Assembly (NCBI RefSeq): GCF_009362735.1
Contig: NZ_WHNP01000015.1
Span: 120,382-184,381, forward strand
Reading direction: 5' to 3'
Length of the DNA: 64,000 nt
From: Paraburkholderia franconis
Lineage (GTDB): Bacteria > Pseudomonadota > Gammaproteobacteria > Burkholderiales > Burkholderiaceae
How positions within the stretch are numbered: position 1 is the stretch's first letter; each line of letters opens with the position of its first letter. Positions 31,945-41,697 of this stretch are shown piece by piece. The translations under genes and the position numbers were made by a program. A model generated the notes under the pieces. The model saw nothing but the letters and a program-made list of their open reading frames with translations. It had not been told where the DNA came from and made no database searches.

Positions 31945-33096
31945 TTATTGTTCCTGAGGCGTCGGGTTCGGGTTGTCCGCAGGCAGCACGCGGTTGTCGA
32001 TCACGAGCGGCGTGCCGTTCTTCAGCTTCAGCTGTCCGCTCGTCACGACCTGCGTGCCTTCGCCGATGCCCTTGAGAATCGCGACCTGATCGCCGCGCGT
32101 CGGCCCCGGCGTGACGAACACCTGCTGCGCGACGGGCATGACCTTGCCTTGCGCATTCTTTTGCGCGCCGGGCTTCACGACGAACACGGTCGCGCCGTAC
32201 GGGTTATAGGTGATCGCCGTTTGCGGCAAGGTCAGATAGCGCTGCACGCCGCCCGCGTCGATCTTCACGTTCGCGTACATGCCGGGCAGCAGCTTGCGCT
32301 CGCGGTTGTCGACGGCCGCTTCGATCTGCACGTTGCGCGTCGCGGCGTCCACGCGCGGATTGATCGAGCGGATCTTGCCGTCGAAGGTGCGGTTGCTGAG
32401 CGCATTGGTATCGACGACGATCGCCTGGCCGACCTGCAATTGTCCGAGCTGCTGTTGCGGCAGGTAGAAGTCGGCGTAGATCGGATCGATGGCTTGCAGC
32501 GTGACGATCGCATCGCCCGGATTGATGTACTGGCCGGGGTTGACCGTCGTGATGCCGACGCGGCCCGCGAAGGGCGCGCGTATCGTTTTCTTTTCGACGA
32601 GCGCGGCCTGCTGGTCGACCTGGGCTTTCTTGCTCTTCAGGTCGGCGGCATCGGCGTCGAGCTGTGCCTTCGCAATCGCCTGAATGTCGTACTGCGCCTT
32701 GTCGCGCTTGTACACGGTTTGCGCGAGTTCCGCTGCGGCTTGCAGCGACACAAGCTGCGCGCGGTCCGAATCGTCGTTCAGGCGCACGAGCACCTGGCCT
32801 GCCTTCACTTCCTGGCCCGAGCTGAACGCGATGTCCCGCACGAGCCCGGCCACTTCCGTCGTCACGTCGACGCCGCGCACCGCACGCAGGCTGCCCACGG
32901 CGGCAAGCTGCGGCTGCCACGTCTGATAGCTTGCGACAGCGGCCGTGACGGTCGCGGGCGGCACGGCATTGCTCGCCATGAACTTCTTGAGCATGTGCGC
33001 CCTGAACAGATTGAAGCCGACGAGCGCGCCGAGCAGTACGCCCACGCAGATCAGCATGATGATCATCCGCCTGGTCATCGGTCTTTTCGTTGTCAT
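31945..33096 (-). CDS. RND efflux periplasmic adaptor (membrane fusion protein)
   Basis: A 383-residue adaptor from the ATG at 33096, which has AAGGA upstream; a start at 33132 would add 12 residues. It has an N-terminal membrane anchor (MIIMLICVGVLLGALVGF), a lipoyl half-motif GLVRDIAFSSGQEVKAGQVL, a coiled-coil hairpin, the second lipoyl half (IRAPFAGRVGITTVNPGQYI) and beta-barrel and MP domains. It links the permease to the outer-membrane factor; all three genes are in one transcript. Confidence 0.93.
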   Translation of the reverse strand: MTTKRPMTRRMIIMLICVGVLLGALVGFNLFRAHMLKKFMASNAVPPATVTAAVASYQTWQPQLAAVGSLRAVRGVDVTTEVAGLVRDIAFSSGQEVKAGQVLVRLNDDSDRAQLVSLQAAAELAQTVYKRDKAQYDIQAIAKAQLDADAADLKSKKAQVDQQAALVEKKTIRAPFAGRVGITTVNPGQYINPGDAIVTLQAIDPIYADFYLPQQQLGQLQVGQAIVVDTNALSNRTFDGKIRSINPRVDAATRNVQIEAAVDNRERKLLPGMYANVKIDAGGVQRYLTLPQTAITYNPYGATVFVVKPGAQKNAQGKVMPVAQQVFVTPGPTRGDQVAILKGIGEGTQVVTSGQLKLKNGTPLVIDNRVLPADNPNPTPQEQ

Positions 33097-33201
33097 CGTC
33101 TCGTCCTTGCACGGCAAACTGATGAAGCACAAACTCGTCCGGCGGCGCTGCCGTCTGATCGCATGCGACGCGCGGCTGTTGCGTAAAGATTCACGGCGGA
33201 T

Positions 33202-34800
33202 TCACTGCGGCGAGGCAGACGCCGAAGCGGCCGCCGGCGTGGCCTGAGCTGCCTGGCTCGTCGCCGTGTCGTTCCACCAGCCGCCGCCGAGCGCCTGGAA
33301 CAGCGCCGCCGTGTCCGCATAGCGCGCGGCCTGAGCCAGCGCGAGATTCACGACGGTCTGCTGGTACTGACGCTGCGTATCGAGCAACGCCAGATAGCTG
33401 ACGCCGCCGATGCGAAACTGGCCGCGCGTCAGATCGAGCGAATCGCGGGCCGCGCGCCATGCTTCCGTTTGCGCGCGCAGGCCGGTTGCATCGTGTTCGA
33501 GCGCGCGCAACGTATCGGCGACGTTCTGGAACGCGAGCAGCACCGTCTGCCGATATTGCGCGTTGGCCTGATCGAAGGCGGCTTCGGCTGCGCGCTTTTG
33601 CGCGCTCAGCTGTCCGCCGTGAAAGATCGGCTGCGTGACGCCCGCGCCGATGCTCCAGATCATGTCGGCGTACTTGAGAAGGCCAGCGGGCGTCAGCGCC
33701 TGCGGGCCGTAGCTCGCCGACAGCGTGAGCTGCGGATACGTGTTCGCCGTCGCCACGCCCACCTGCGCGCTCGCACGATGCAGCGTGGCGTCGGCGGCGA
33801 GGATGTCGGGCCGCTGCTGCACGAGCGACGACGGCACGCTGACGGGCAACGTCTGCGGCAGCGTGAACATCGACAGCGTGAACTCGGGCACGCCCGTGTC
33901 GCTCGGCGGCTTGCCCGCAAGCACGGCGAGCTGATGACGCGTCTGATCGAGCGACTGGCGCAGCGGTGGCAACGTCGCGCGCGTCTGCGCGACGAGCGTT
34001 TCCTGCGAGAGCACGGCGGCGCGGTTCACGCCGCCAAGCTCGAACTGCTTGCGCAACACGCCGAGCTGCGCGTCTTCGTCGGTGGCGATGCGCTCGGTCG
34101 CTTCGATCTGCTCGCGCAGCGAGGCTTCCTTGACGGCCGCCGTCACGATGTTCGCCGATAAGGCGAGATACGCAGCTTGCAACTGAAAGCCCTCGTAATC
34201 GACCTGCGAGCGCAGCGATTCGAGTTCGCGCCTTGCGCCGCCGAACACATCGAGGTTGTACGATACGTTTACCGATGCGTTGTACAGATTCAATATTCTA
34301 TGTAGGCTAGGCTGACCGAACGTGACGCCATTGAATTTCTCGCGTGTTGCATTGGCCTTTGCATCGACGGACGGATACAGCGTCGTGCCCATTTGCGCGC
34401 GTAGATTCTCGCCGGCCTGTCTGAGCGCCGCTTGCGCCGCGGCGACGTTGGGACTGTTGGCGAGCGCTTCGCGGATCAGCGCGTCGAGCGGCTCGCAATG
34501 AAAGAGCGTCCACCACTGCGCGGGGATGTCCTCGCCGGCCACGAACTGTTGCGTAACGCCCGATGTGCCCGGCGACGACGCCGTTTGACCGGGCAGCGGC
34601 GTGGGCGTGTAGGTGTCGGCGGCGGGCGGCGCGGGCGTTTGGTAATCGGGGCCGACCACGCAACCCGACAGCGAACAAAACTGTGGAAGCATGACTGTAA
34701 TCAGTGCGGCGCGCGCGCAAACGTGATGCGCTATGCGGCGCCGAAATGCGCCACTAAACGGCCGATGCAAACGGCTGCGACCAACTGCGGTTGACGTCAT
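33202..34800 (-). CDS. Outer-membrane factor lipoprotein (NodT/OprM family)
   Basis: A 532-residue TolC-like outer-membrane channel with a lipobox (LSGCVVGPDYQ) after a signal sequence. Landmarks of the NodT group are VVGPDYQTPAPP, FGGARRELESLRSQVDYEG and RRPDI-like QQRPDILAADATLHRAS. The ATG at 34800 has AGGT upstream. The first gene of the RND operon starts about 210 bases after the APS kinase stop and on the same strand as the nod genes, as nodT follows nod genes in some rhizobia. Confidence 0.92.
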   Translation of the reverse strand: MTSTAVGRSRLHRPFSGAFRRRIAHHVCARAALITVMLPQFCSLSGCVVGPDYQTPAPPAADTYTPTPLPGQTASSPGTSGVTQQFVAGEDIPAQWWTLFHCEPLDALIREALANSPNVAAAQAALRQAGENLRAQMGTTLYPSVDAKANATREKFNGVTFGQPSLHRILNLYNASVNVSYNLDVFGGARRELESLRSQVDYEGFQLQAAYLALSANIVTAAVKEASLREQIEATERIATDEDAQLGVLRKQFELGGVNRAAVLSQETLVAQTRATLPPLRQSLDQTRHQLAVLAGKPPSDTGVPEFTLSMFTLPQTLPVSVPSSLVQQRPDILAADATLHRASAQVGVATANTYPQLTLSASYGPQALTPAGLLKYADMIWSIGAGVTQPIFHGGQLSAQKRAAEAAFDQANAQYRQTVLLAFQNVADTLRALEHDATGLRAQTEAWRAARDSLDLTRGQFRIGGVSYLALLDTQRQYQQTVVNLALAQAARYADTAALFQALGGGWWNDTATSQAAQATPAAASASASPQ

Positions 34801-35008
34801 CGAACACCTATCCACCTTAGTTTGCGTGAGCGGCGTGTTATCAAAATTGCGGATGCAGAACTTACCTGTCCCCCGCTGCTCCGGTCTACCTGTGAGGAGG
34901 CCAATGTAAGGCATGAATGATTTGGAGCGAGATTTGGCTCGCTTCCGTAGCGGAACTTCAGGCGCGCGGATCTGATATCAACAGGTTACGAACATCCGCC
35001 TCGCATGG

Positions 35009-35608
35009 TCAATGCCTGTCAAGCCAGTTCAACACAATTTCGACGCCCTCATTAATGGACAGCAAACAAGTGTCGATGAAGACGTCTGGTGCCGTCGGCT
35101 GTTCATATGGCGAGTCGACGCCGGTGAAATGCTGGATTGCGCCACGTCTCGCGAGCCGATACAGCCCTTTGGGATCGCGAGCCTCGGCTACTGCCAAAGA
35201 TGCGTGGACATGAATTTCAGCAAAGCTATGCTTCCCTGCGATGGACTTGGCGAGTTCTCGGTCGGAGCGGAAGGGTGAGATGAGGCACACCAGCACCACG
35301 ATGCCGGCGTCAGCCATCAATTTTGCAACTTCCGAAACGCGCCGTACGTTTTCGTGTCGATCCTCATCGCTAAAGCCGAGGTCCTTGCAAAGACCGAGCC
35401 TGACGGAGTCGCCATCGAGAGTGTAGGTGAGGCGGCCGGACGCATGAAGACGTGCCTCAACCCTGTCGGCGATAGCCGATTTTCCGGACCCGGATAGACC
35501 GGTGAACCACAGAATGGCGGGCGTTTGTCGTAGCAACCGTCGTCTCGACTCAGGATCAATGCGAAAGTCGTGTGCGTAAAGATGTGAAGTCGATGCCTCG
35601 TTCGTCAT
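35009..35608 (-). CDS. nodQ: APS kinase (NodQ/CysC-type) for Nod factor sulfation
   Basis: A 199-residue adenylylsulfate kinase that makes PAPS. The P-loop is FTGLSGSGKSAIAD, followed by YTLDGDSVRLGLCKDLGFS, ENVRRVSEVAKLM, ISPFRSDR and the lid GLYRLARRGAIQHFTGVDSP. It corresponds to the C-terminal domain of NodQ; the GTPase domain and the partner sulfurylase NodP are absent here, so adenylylsulfate must come from housekeeping enzymes. It is the last gene of the nod operon and would supply the NodH sulfotransferase. cysC is an acceptable alternative name. Confidence 0.88.
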   Translation of the reverse strand: MTNEASTSHLYAHDFRIDPESRRRLLRQTPAILWFTGLSGSGKSAIADRVEARLHASGRLTYTLDGDSVRLGLCKDLGFSDEDRHENVRRVSEVAKLMADAGIVVLVCLISPFRSDRELAKSIAGKHSFAEIHVHASLAVAEARDPKGLYRLARRGAIQHFTGVDSPYEQPTAPDVFIDTCLLSINEGVEIVLNWLDRH

Positions 35609-35812
35609 ACACGCCTACGTAAGCGGGTTGGGATGGTTGCTGGAATTCGGGTACGCGCGCTCAAGCATTGCGGCAGCGTGACGGCAGTTTTGCGTGGAAG
35701 ATCAGGAAATAGACATCCACGGATCTCCCGTCGACGCGGCAGGTTGCCGCCTATCAGTCAAGGCCGCAGCGCAGCGAATCGGAATATTCCGAGCGGTGCA
35801 GTCGTCTCCCAC

Positions 35813-37531
35813 TCATACTGGTGCATAGCACGCGGGTTCGTCGGTTGACGATGGCAGGCCGGTCCCGCATGCCTTGCTCAATAGAAGACCGTCGCACCAT
35901 ACATGTTCGACGCGTCCCCATTTACATGCTGAAGCAGCGTCCGGGAAGAAGCCTCGCCCGTGATGATTGGCGCTGGTGTTGCAGAGCAATGGAAGACTTG
36001 TGAGCTTTTCGTATTCGATCAGCAGTTGGGCTACCGGATGCCCGGAAGTTCTTGCGATAGTCTGCAATCGAGCCGACCCGTCGAGGTGCACAACGGCAGG
36101 AATCTTGTCCTGCCATTCCGCGCGCGTCTGATGATCGAACAGCATGTAGGGGTCTGGAGTGCCGGGGCAAAATACGGCAGGAGCACGGTCTTCGAGACAG
36201 ATTGGTGCCACCGGACGGAAATGCTCGCGATGCTTGATGTCGTTGAGAATAGCCTTCATTGCGGGCGAAGTCGCAGCGGCCAGGATGCTTCTGGCACCCA
36301 ATGCCCGAGGCCCCAGCTCGGCGCGGCCGGCAAGAAAAACGACGGGTTCATTATCCGCGAGTATCCGGGCGAGTTCCGCGATGGAACAAGGAGACGCCGT
36401 CCATCCGGCCGGCACGTCGCCAGTTTTCACGGCTGGTCCGCTATAGACCGACCATTCCAACGGTACGAAGCCTTTGTCCGCTGCCATCGCGCAACAAGCG
36501 GCGCCAATCGCCGATCCACTATCGTTCGGAAAGGGCGGGACCCAGATTGCGTCGAACAAGCCACTCGCACGTAATGCGCTATTCCATTTGATGTTGAGTG
36601 CGCATCCGCCAGAGATACACAAATTTCGCGGCCCCGGAATCGAATGGCGCTGGAGCGCTATTCCCATTTCGTGAACGAGAAGACGCTCAAGGAATGCATG
36701 AAAGGAGGCGAGTACATCTTCGTGAGGCTTGGTCTCTAGTTGTGGCAGGCTTGCTTCGAAGAAGTCGCGTACAGCTGCGAGCGATGTTTCCGGAATATGG
36801 ACATTTTCGCGGTAGTTTCGCGCAAGTTCCGTATCGCCGGCAAAGCGTTCCTGGTAAAGCCGACGAAACTCAGCGACGATGTCTTCATCGGGGGACCCGA
36901 GCGCGATATATGCCATAAGCTTGCCGGCCACGCCCAGATCCCACTCCGCGCCGCCCGACTTCTTATAGGGCCCAAAATGATGACCCGCCGCAGCGTATAT
37001 TTGGCCGATGACCGGAAACAGGCAGTCAACGAGGCGCGCTCCGTGGCGTTGTACGTGGTACAGCCTCGGCACCATTCCACCATCCCAGACCAGGCAGAAC
37101 GCGGGCTGCTCGCTTCGCGCGAACGGGCTGGTGCAGTACGCGGAGGCAACATGGCCTGACACATGAGGATAGCTCTTATACGGACGTGACTCTCCACCGA
37201 CTAGCAGCCCGGTGCCGTCGACCGAAGCAAGAAGATGGTCCGCTTTGCGTTCGGTATAGGGAGCGCCATTTAGGCTGACCAGCGTGGAGCCACTGACCAT
37301 CCGAAACTGTGACTCCACTTCGCCGTCCCAGCCGTCGACAACAAACTGGTCTATATCTTCGACACGCAAGCCGCCTTCGCTCAATGCGGCCGCAACTGCG
37401 TCCAGGTTCTCGATTTCCTGATATCGCGGGTTGTTTTCCCGCTTCTCCTGTTCGATGCAAAAAACCAGTTTTCCATCCTCGACAACGGCGATTGCCCCGT
37501 CGTGTGTCAGCTTGAGGCCACAAATGCGCAT
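35813..37531 (-). CDS. nodU: Nod factor O-carbamoyltransferase NodU
   Basis: A 572-residue carbamoyltransferase that adds a carbamoyl group to the non-reducing end of the Nod factor. The N-terminal Kae1-like domain begins MRICGLKLTHDGAIAVVEDG, and the carbamoyl-phosphate-binding C-terminal part contains NDSGSAIGAACCAM, GRAELGPRALGARSILA and KHREHFRPVAPICLE. It follows nodS after 12 bases, the usual nodSU pair. Catalysis requires a bound metal and carbamoyl phosphate. Confidence 0.95.
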   Translation of the reverse strand: MRICGLKLTHDGAIAVVEDGKLVFCIEQEKRENNPRYQEIENLDAVAAALSEGGLRVEDIDQFVVDGWDGEVESQFRMVSGSTLVSLNGAPYTERKADHLLASVDGTGLLVGGESRPYKSYPHVSGHVASAYCTSPFARSEQPAFCLVWDGGMVPRLYHVQRHGARLVDCLFPVIGQIYAAAGHHFGPYKKSGGAEWDLGVAGKLMAYIALGSPDEDIVAEFRRLYQERFAGDTELARNYRENVHIPETSLAAVRDFFEASLPQLETKPHEDVLASFHAFLERLLVHEMGIALQRHSIPGPRNLCISGGCALNIKWNSALRASGLFDAIWVPPFPNDSGSAIGAACCAMAADKGFVPLEWSVYSGPAVKTGDVPAGWTASPCSIAELARILADNEPVVFLAGRAELGPRALGARSILAAATSPAMKAILNDIKHREHFRPVAPICLEDRAPAVFCPGTPDPYMLFDHQTRAEWQDKIPAVVHLDGSARLQTIARTSGHPVAQLLIEYEKLTSLPLLCNTSANHHGRGFFPDAASACKWGRVEHVWCDGLLLSKACGTGLPSSTDEPACYAPV

Positions 37532-37543
37532 AGTATCCCCTAC

Positions 37544-38173
37544 TCAAACAGGGTAATTGGGTTGAGGTGAAAGGAAAGCCGGGTTCCGGAAGCGCGCGAG
37601 CAGACAATCTTCATTGGGCGACTCACCGACGCACTCCACGCGCTCGACTTCGGTCAGTTCTTCTTTCAGAATTTCCAAGACCGTTTCCGCACCAGCAAGG
37701 TGCCCCCATCGCCGGCAACTGGCGTCACGCGCCGACCCGAATATCAACCGGCCAGCAGGTACAAGCATCCGTCCCAGATTGCGGATAGCGGCGCGCACCT
37801 CCGCGATGTTGCTGAGGTAATAAAGAACTTCCGCCACTACGATCAGATCGAACTTGTCGTGGATCGAAAAATGCTGCACGTCTGAAACAATCCAGACCGT
37901 GTTCGGTGGCGCCTTCAGACGTTCGCGTGTTTTCGCGATCGCTTGTGGCATGACGTCGATGATGGTGAGCCGTTGGCAGTGAGGTGCCAATCTTTCCGTA
38001 AACGCTCCTCCCGCGCATCCGACTTCTAACGCGTTGGAGACAGATCCGTCGACGAGTGACATTCGAAGCATTTGCTCATGGCGTTGGAATTCGAAGGGAT
38101 TACTGTCGAGTTGCCACGGGTCGTCCGCGTCCAATTCTCGACGCAGTAATTCGAAATTCGTTACATTTCTCAA
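37544..38173 (-). CDS. nodS: Nod factor N-methyltransferase NodS
   Basis: A 209-residue SAM-dependent methyltransferase that methylates the amino group freed by NodB before acylation by NodA. The SAM motif VLEVGCAGGAFTERLAPHC, preceded by QMLRMSL, is clear, as are DVMPQAIAKTRERL and FDLIVVAEVLYYLSN. It sits between nodA and nodU in the standard nodASU order. Confidence 0.95.
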   Translation of the reverse strand: MRNVTNFELLRRELDADDPWQLDSNPFEFQRHEQMLRMSLVDGSVSNALEVGCAGGAFTERLAPHCQRLTIIDVMPQAIAKTRERLKAPPNTVWIVSDVQHFSIHDKFDLIVVAEVLYYLSNIAEVRAAIRNLGRMLVPAGRLIFGSARDASCRRWGHLAGAETVLEILKEELTEVERVECVGESPNEDCLLARFRNPAFLSPQPNYPV

Positions 38174-38263
38174 TTTGGTCTACCTTACTAGTAGTCCGCT
38201 ACAACGTCGTTGTACGACGCGCCATGCGGGACGCGTCGCTTTCCGGACAGAACCCGGCGTGCG

Positions 38264-38854
38264 TCACAGCTCGGGTCCGTTGCGCTCGATGGCGGCGCCG
38301 TCCGGCCACTCGCTCAGCGGGCTGGCGATCGGCAAAATCACAGCGAGCACGTCTTCAATGCGCGTAGGAGGTAAGTCAAGGTGAACGTTTGGGAGCGTTG
38401 ATCGCACGCGCACCCCATGCAAGATCGTCCCCATTCCATTCCGGAACAATCTGGAAAAGTGATTCTTTAAGGCGTGCCGGACTGTGCCAAACGCGAATGG
38501 GACGCGGAGCTCTTGCAGCACTGGATACATCGCGCGGATTGAATGACCGATTCCGAATCCTTCGAGATCCGGACGCACCCCATACAGTCCCAATTCGGCT
38601 ACAAGCACATCGACCGAGCCTACCTTGATGAAACGACGGAGCGATCCCATGTGAGCTGCAACACCTTTCGAATCGTAGGCAATGGCGCGGAGTTCGGGCC
38701 GCGCACCGGCCCAACTTCGACCACCCTCGAACGGCTTTGCGTTGAAAGCCCCGGTAGGCCCATACGTCGTTCGGAAGAACCGGGCCAATTCAACGTGATC
38801 GGAGAGATCCAGCTCATTTTCCCAGCACAATCTCCACTGCACTTTTGAGGACAT
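38264..38854 (-). CDS. nodA: Nod factor N-acyltransferase NodA
   Basis: A 196-residue acyltransferase attaching the fatty acid to the deacetylated non-reducing sugar. The whole length fits NodA: VQWRLCWENELDLSDHVELA, FFRTTYGPTGAFNAKPFEG, SWAGARPELRAIAYD, GLYGVRPDLEGFGIGHS and VRHALKNHFSRLFRNG. It lies between nodH and nodS rather than next to nodBC, the arrangement typical of Mimosa-nodulating betaproteobacteria. Confidence 0.97.
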   Translation of the reverse strand: MSSKVQWRLCWENELDLSDHVELARFFRTTYGPTGAFNAKPFEGGRSWAGARPELRAIAYDSKGVAAHMGSLRRFIKVGSVDVLVAELGLYGVRPDLEGFGIGHSIRAMYPVLQELRVPFAFGTVRHALKNHFSRLFRNGMGTILHGVRVRSTLPNVHLDLPPTRIEDVLAVILPIASPLSEWPDGAAIERNGPEL

Positions 38855-39041
38855 GCACAGTCACCTCATTTTGACGCGTTCATCGCCTGCTGCGCGAGCG
38901 GCCAGACATACCGAATGGTGCGCATCAGCTTTTTATGGCTATAAGGGAACGCATGGATTAATCAAACCGATCATTCGTTAGCTGAACAGCTCGCGCCTAG
39001 AGACACGACGATATCTGTAAGATGATCTATCAAAAGGTGGT

Positions 39042-39827
39042 TTATACCGTCGCGTTATTTGCAGGGGGTGGCGAAGATCCGATCTTCCCAGCTTCAAAGA
39101 AGCTCTCGTACCGCCCGCCTGTGAAGTGACGCTTCAACTCCTCAAAATTTAGTATCGTTTGTTCCAGTGGCCGCACTTCCTGACGCTGAAGGACTGTGCT
39201 GCCAGAGCATGGACGCGCTGAAATTTCGAGGAAAGCCCAAACTGCATGTAGGCATGAAGCGGGATTGTCCAGCAGACTTTCATACTCGACGGTAAGAATG
39301 TTCGTTGGCGCGAATGAGTCCATCACCAGTCGGTGGAAATCGTCAGCAGCTTTGAGATAGTCCTCGCAGTCTTGAATTTTCAAGGTTACTTGAGGAGGCG
39401 GACCGGAGTCGTTGCCTGCGCCAAACTTTAACCATTGACCACTTTGCCTTGCCTGCACCAAGGATCGTAGTGATTCCAACGTATTTCTGCGAATCATAAG
39501 CATCACCTTGAGGCGTGGCCATCTGGCCAACTCGTCAAAGAACTCCAGACGTTCCTGAAACTGAGGTTGGTTGATCTTGCAACCGACGTGTGTGACCGCT
39601 TTCTTTCCGGCTCTGGCGGGGTAGTGCAGATAGGCGAGCTCGAGAAGTTCGTGATCACTAAGTAGCAGGCGCTTGCGATTGTGCCAGATCGCGTCGTAAG
39701 GATTGAGCAACTCGCCATTGCTTGATACGTTCGGATGCTCATTCAGCAATTCTTCAAGGTAATGTGTGCCCGTCCTGGGCATCCCGAGGATCACAAATGG
39801 CTCAATTGTCGGCATGGAGTGGGTCAT
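39042..39827 (-). CDS. nodH: Nod factor sulfotransferase NodH
   Basis: A 261-residue sulfotransferase using PAPS. The 5'-phosphosulfate loop is ILGMPRTGTHYLEELLNEHP and the 3'-phosphate region is near MLMIRRNTLESLRSLVQARQ. It transfers sulfate to the reducing-end sugar, a key to host specificity. It is located between nodJ and nodA; the APS kinase at the end of the operon supplies the donor. Confidence 0.93.
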   Translation of the reverse strand: MTHSMPTIEPFVILGMPRTGTHYLEELLNEHPNVSSNGELLNPYDAIWHNRKRLLLSDHELLELAYLHYPARAGKKAVTHVGCKINQPQFQERLEFFDELARWPRLKVMLMIRRNTLESLRSLVQARQSGQWLKFGAGNDSGPPPQVTLKIQDCEDYLKAADDFHRLVMDSFAPTNILTVEYESLLDNPASCLHAVWAFLEISARPCSGSTVLQRQEVRPLEQTILNFEELKRHFTGGRYESFFEAGKIGSSPPPANNATV

Positions 39828-39920
39828 GGCGTATCTTTAACAGAATCGAAAGCGATGGTTCGAAAGCTGCTTCCTGCGTAGTTCGTTACAAGGATCCTGA
39901 TCGGTTTGCAATCATCTGCG

Positions 39921-40712
39921 TCAAGATAAGAGACGTCGGCGAAACAGTGCTGCCGACAGAAAGAATGGCAGTACTGTGTAGACGCAAAGCGCAGTCACAT
40001 GCAGACCGATTCCGGCGGGTGGGCGTGCAAGCATCGCCGGGCGGATGAGTTCAACGGAATGTGTGAGCGGCAAAAATCGCGCAAGCTGTCGAAAGGCGCT
40101 TGGAAGATGGGCGACCGGGAAGACGACACCGCTCAGAAAGAGCATGGGCGTCAGAACAAGTGTTTGATAGAAGATAAAGTAATCGTAACTTGGCGCGATC
40201 GCGATGAGCACCATCGCAATACTCGCGAAGGCGAGGCCAGTTAGGATAACGACGGGAATGACATAAAGAATACTTTGAAACGCCGCATAGCCGAGCGTCG
40301 CGGCAACCATCGTAACAGCCGTGCCGGCCAAAAGGGCTTTTGTTGCTGCCCAAGCCAACTCACCGAGAACGACGTCGCCGATCGTGAGTTGGGTACACAG
40401 GACTGCTTCCCACATGCGCTGAATGTGCATGCGAGCGAAAGTCGCATAAATCGTTTCGAACGTCGCAGAAGTCATTGCGCTTGTCGCGACCATTCCAGCT
40501 GCCAAAAAGGCTACGTAAGAAGTGCCTTCGATGCGGCCTATCATTATTCCTACGCCGAAACCTAATCCGAACAGATACATCATCGGATCCGCAAGGTTCC
40601 CGATAAGCGAAACAAGTGCAGTTTTTCTCCACGCCAGATAATTTCGGCGCCATACCATGCGCCAGTTCCAAGTGTGGGTGGGCATAGCCATCACGAATAC
40701 TTCACGCATCAT
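39921..40712 (-). CDS. nodJ: Nod factor ABC exporter permease NodJ
   Basis: A 263-residue ABC-2-type permease with about six membrane helices. It opens with WNWRMVWRRNYLAWRKTALV, characteristic of NodJ, and has a LTPMLFLSGVVFPVAHLP segment. It begins immediately after the nodI stop. A start seven residues downstream (ATG at 40691) is also possible. NodI and NodJ together export the finished Nod factor. Confidence 0.95.
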   Translation of the reverse strand: MMREVFVMAMPTHTWNWRMVWRRNYLAWRKTALVSLIGNLADPMMYLFGLGFGVGIMIGRIEGTSYVAFLAAGMVATSAMTSATFETIYATFARMHIQRMWEAVLCTQLTIGDVVLGELAWAATKALLAGTAVTMVAATLGYAAFQSILYVIPVVILTGLAFASIAMVLIAIAPSYDYFIFYQTLVLTPMLFLSGVVFPVAHLPSAFRQLARFLPLTHSVELIRPAMLARPPAGIGLHVTALCVYTVLPFFLSAALFRRRLLS

Positions 40713-41642
40713 TTAGTCCTTCATATCTCGTCCAGTCAATCGCAGAAACACGTCTTCCAGGTTTGCGGGGCGTTGCAGAACGCGCAGACCGGTTCGCTTG
40801 CACAACTGCATGCGCACTTGTTCCAGATCGGCTGCATAGCAAAACAGCGTCTCGCCGCTCACCTCCGTGCGCTGCGCGTAGGGCTCGAGCAATGCTCGCA
40901 GTTCGTGCGAATCGCCGCCGTATATCTCCAGCACGTGGCTCCCAATTTGTTCTTGGATTAGCGCATGAGGGGCACCTTCCGCAATGCTGCGTCCTTTGTC
41001 AATCACGCAGAGTCGATCGCACAATCGCTCGGCCTCTTCCATGAAGTGAGTAGTTAGAAGAATTGTCTTCCCGCGTGCAAGCAGAGAGCGCAAGCGATCC
41101 CAGACGAGGCGGCGCGCATGCGGATCAAGACCGGTCGCGGGCTCGTCCATTACCAGCAGTTGTGGGTCGTTGATAAGCGCCCGGGCGATGGTTAACCGAC
41201 GCTTCATGCCGCCGGATAATTCTGCGACGCGCGCGTGAGCCTTGCTCTCCAGGTGCGCGAATTCGAGCAGCGACGGAATCACCGCTTCAACCTCGCCGGC
41301 GCTCATGCCAAAGTAGCGCCCGAATATCTGCAGGTTCTCGCGCACCGTAAACCCGGGTTCAAGGTTGTCGAATTGCGGAACTACGCCGATACGCCGCCGT
41401 GCCAGGCGCGCGCGTACGGGCACGGGCTCTCCAAGAACAGTGATCGTACCTGCGTCAGGCGAGGCCATACCGAGGACCATGCGCGCGGTCGTGCTCTTGC
41501 CTGCGCCGTTGGGTCCCAGTAGGCCAAAGCACTCACCGTGCTCGACGCGAAATGAAAGTCCGTTAACGACTTGTTTGCCGTTATATGACTTTCTGACGCT
41601 AGTAAGCGTTATCGTTGCAGCAGCCATTGAATGAGAAGTCAA
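40713..41642 (-). CDS. nodI: Nod factor ABC exporter ATPase NodI
   Basis: A 309-residue ATP-binding protein. Walker A is GLLGPNGAGKSTTARMVLG, the signature is LSGGMKRRLTIARALI and Walker B is LLVMDEPATGLDP. The C-terminal extension with LRALLEPYAQRTEVSGE is typical of the NodI/DRA family. It works with NodJ encoded directly downstream. Confidence 0.96.
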   Translation of the reverse strand: MTSHSMAAATITLTSVRKSYNGKQVVNGLSFRVEHGECFGLLGPNGAGKSTTARMVLGMASPDAGTITVLGEPVPVRARLARRRIGVVPQFDNLEPGFTVRENLQIFGRYFGMSAGEVEAVIPSLLEFAHLESKAHARVAELSGGMKRRLTIARALINDPQLLVMDEPATGLDPHARRLVWDRLRSLLARGKTILLTTHFMEEAERLCDRLCVIDKGRSIAEGAPHALIQEQIGSHVLEIYGGDSHELRALLEPYAQRTEVSGETLFCYAADLEQVRMQLCKRTGLRVLQRPANLEDVFLRLTGRDMKD

Positions 41643-41697
41643 AATGTGGCTTCGTTAAAAGAAGATCCCGTTCCGCGCGCGAGATCTTACGCATCAC

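Noticed and set aside
31948..33186. Plus-strand open frame of 412 codons
   Set aside because: Antisense shadow of the adaptor gene with the same low-complexity composition.
34840..34854. ATC-N9-GAT upstream of the NodT-type RND operon, as a possible second nod box
   Set aside because: Only this core matches; the flanking parts of the 49-base nod box are absent and the core interior does not resemble AAACAATC.
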